Source of the DNA: an uncultured Oscillospiraceae bacterium
GTDB lineage: Bacteria > Bacillota > Clostridia > Oscillospirales > Oscillospiraceae
Direction: 5' to 3'
DNA length: 7,474 bases
Assembly: GCA_934546725.1 (NCBI GenBank)
Contig: CAKTED010000066.1
Coordinates: 1 to 7,474 of the forward strand
Notes under the pieces: generated by a model
Databases searched by the model: none
Seen by the model: the letters and a program-made list of their open reading frames with translations, nothing else
What the model was told of the DNA's origin: nothing
Made by a program: the position numbers and the translations under genes
In this document: one piece after another, positions 6,233 to 7,474 of the stretch
How positions within the stretch are numbered: position 1 is the first letter of the stretch
Layout of the letters: each line of letters opens with the position of its first letter

Positions 6233-7345
6233 ATGGGAGGCCTGAAAAAATTTTTTGCGAAGATAAAGGCATTTTTTGTCCGCAAAAACGTTGTCATCTC
6301 CGGCCGCAGATACGGCGTGGACGCGCTCGGCGCCATGGCTCAGGGACTGTTCTGCAGTCTGCTCGTCGGCACGATACTTAATACTCTCGGAACTCAGTTT
6401 CATATCGGCTTTCTTTCGGCTACGATCGTGACCATAAACGAAAAGGCCTATACGATCGGCGGCCTCGCCTCGGCAATGGTCGGCCCGGCAATGGCCGTTT
6501 CCATCGGCCAGGCGCTCACGGCGCCGCCGATGGTGCTTTTCTCTCTCATTCCCGTCGGCTTTGCAACGAACGCCATAGGCGGGGCCGGCGGCCCGTTGGC
6601 CGTATACGTCGTGGCCGTCATTGCGTCAGAGGCCGGCAAACTCATCTCGAAGGAAACAAAGGTGGATATCCTCGTCACGCCCATAGTAACGATCCTCGTC
6701 GGCATCGGGCTGGCCGCCGCCATCGCCGCGCCCATAGGAAAGGCCGCGAGCTATGTCGGTACGCTCATCATGTGGGCAACGGAGCTTCAGCCCTTCCTCC
6801 TGGGCATCGTCGTCTCCGTCCTCGTCGGCGTGGCGCTCACGCTCCCCATATCCTCCGCCGCTATCTGCGCGGCGCTGGGCCTTACGGGGCTTGCAGGCGG
6901 CGCGGCCGTTGCGGGCTGCTGCGCGCAGATGGTCGGCTTCGCGGTAATGTCCTTCCGTGAAAACCGCTGGGGCGGCCTCGTAAGCCAGGGCATCGGCACA
7001 TCAATGCTGCAAATGCCCAATATCGTCAAAAATCCGCGCATATGGATCCCGCCCACGCTGGCCTCGGCCATCACCGGCCCGCTGGCGACCTGCCTTTTCA
7101 AGCTCCAGATGAACGGCGCTGCCGTAAATTCCGGCATGGGTACCTGCGGCTTCTGCGGGCAGATTGGCGTATATACCGGCTGGGTGGCGGATATTGAGGC
7201 CGGAGTAAAGGCCTCAATAAGTGTTATGGACTGGGTCGGACTGATACTCATCTGCTTTGTCCTCCCCGCCGTTCTCAGTCAGATATTCTGTCTGCTTCTC
7301 CGCCGTGCAGGCTGGATAAAAGAAAATGACCTCAAGCTTGATTGA
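6233..7345 (+). CDS. PTS EIIC-like membrane permease (PTS_EIIC_2 family), substrate unknown
   Basis: A 370-residue polytopic membrane protein with about nine or ten hydrophobic segments. Motifs recall the PTS_EIIC_2 family: TNAIGGAGGPLAVYVV (112-127), LVSQGIGTSMLQMPNIVKNP (249-268), IWIPPTLASAITGPLAT (270-286) and GAAVNSGMGTCGFCGQIGVY (295-314). A short basic amphipathic N terminus (KKFFAKIKAFFVRKN) precedes the first segment. No EIIA or EIIB domain is fused and none is encoded nearby, so sugar phosphorylation coupling is not supported here. The start at 6233 follows GAGGTGG. The gene has its own near-consensus promoter and a large dyad at its start site, directly after niaR. Uptake of niacin or a related NAD precursor is therefore a plausible guess from context. 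Family name is fairly sure; substrate is not known. Confidence 0.8.
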   Translation: MGGLKKFFAKIKAFFVRKNVVISGRRYGVDALGAMAQGLFCSLLVGTILNTLGTQFHIGFLSATIVTINEKAYTIGGLASAMVGPAMAVSIGQALTAPPMVLFSLIPVGFATNAIGGAGGPLAVYVVAVIASEAGKLISKETKVDILVTPIVTILVGIGLAAAIAAPIGKAASYVGTLIMWATELQPFLLGIVVSVLVGVALTLPISSAAICAALGLTGLAGGAAVAGCCAQMVGFAVMSFRENRWGGLVSQGIGTSMLQMPNIVKNPRIWIPPTLASAITGPLATCLFKLQMNGAAVNSGMGTCGFCGQIGVYTGWVADIEAGVKASISVMDWVGLILICFVLPAVLSQIFCLLLRRAGWIKENDLKLD

Positions 7346-7349
7346 TCGC

Positions 7350-7461
7350 AGAAATGCTTTATCGACAAACTGCCCCCGGAGCCGTTATGGCTCCGGGGGC
7401 AGTTGCGCGTGTCGACAAAGTCGACGCGCTCTCAAAGAAATGCAAGCATTTCTTTGAAGAG
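7350..7461. repeat. Cluster of three tandem hairpins flanked by repeated 8-mers
   Basis: After the permease stop there are three dyads. The first has a perfect 16-bp stem (7368-7383 with 7389-7404, loop GTTAT). The second has a 10-bp stem with one G-T pair (7407-7416 with 7420-7429, loop AAA). The third has a perfect 12-bp stem (7432-7443 with 7446-7457), extended by CTC/GAG across a one-base bulge. AGAAATGC occurs at 7350 and 7436 and inverted at 7446; TCGACAAA occurs at 7362 and 7412. None of the stems is followed by a T-run. It may be a palindromic intergenic repeat or small non-autonomous element, and the first stem may still aid termination. The rest of the edge (7462-7474) shows nothing. 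Confidence 0.65.
7368..7404 (+). terminator. Possible terminator hairpin of the permease gene
   Basis: A GC-rich 16-bp perfect stem with a 5-nt loop lies 22 nt after the stop codon, the usual place for a terminator. However, it is followed by GCGCGTG rather than a T-tract, so intrinsic termination would be weak. It may instead protect the 3' end or belong to the repeat cluster. Confidence 0.45.
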
Positions 7462-7474
7462 TTGCAGCCTGCTG

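Overview
The window looks like chromosome from a strictly anaerobic, low-oxygen-niche Clostridia-type Firmicute, possibly a GC-rich gut Oscillospiraceae or relative. Three things suggest this: an rnfCDGEAB operon in the clostridial/acetogen order, strong AGGAGG ribosome binding sites before nearly every gene, and a NiaR-type niacin regulator. The genus cannot be fixed from the sequence. All convincing genes are on the + strand.

Positions 1-3852 hold the end of rnfC and all of rnfD, rnfG, rnfE, rnfA and rnfB. They are packed with 1-4 nt overlaps or gaps under 20 nt. They encode the membrane Rnf complex (ferredoxin:NAD+ oxidoreductase, coupled to Na+ or H+ export). The expected cofactor sites are visible: the Fe-S cysteines of RnfC and RnfB, the flavin-linked threonines of RnfD and RnfG, and the paired membrane cysteines of RnfE and RnfA. 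A strong hairpin terminator (3895-3942) closes the operon.

Positions 3853-4150 are an intergenic regulatory stretch with the terminator, candidate operators and a sigma-A-like promoter. Positions 4151-6161 hold a nicotinate phosphoribosyltransferase gene (pncB) and, overlapping it by 8 nt, niaR, a repressor of the HTH plus 3H-domain family that senses niacin. pncB carries an in-frame TAA at codon 61 in an otherwise intact reading frame, so it is called a pseudogene, or a sequencing error, as read here.

Positions 6150-7345 hold a near-consensus promoter, a striking 38-bp dyad that begins in the -10 box, and a PTS EIIC-like membrane permease with no visible EIIA or EIIB partner. The dyad next to niaR makes the permease a candidate member of the niacin regulon, possibly an NAD-precursor transporter. 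This is the most interesting hypothesis here. The window ends (7346-7474) in three tandem perfect or near-perfect hairpins without T-tracts, flanked by repeated 8-mers, resembling a palindromic intergenic repeat.

Functionally, the left half makes NADH from reduced ferredoxin and the right half concerns recovery of NAD from niacin. They are separate transcription units, so the adjacency may be coincidental.
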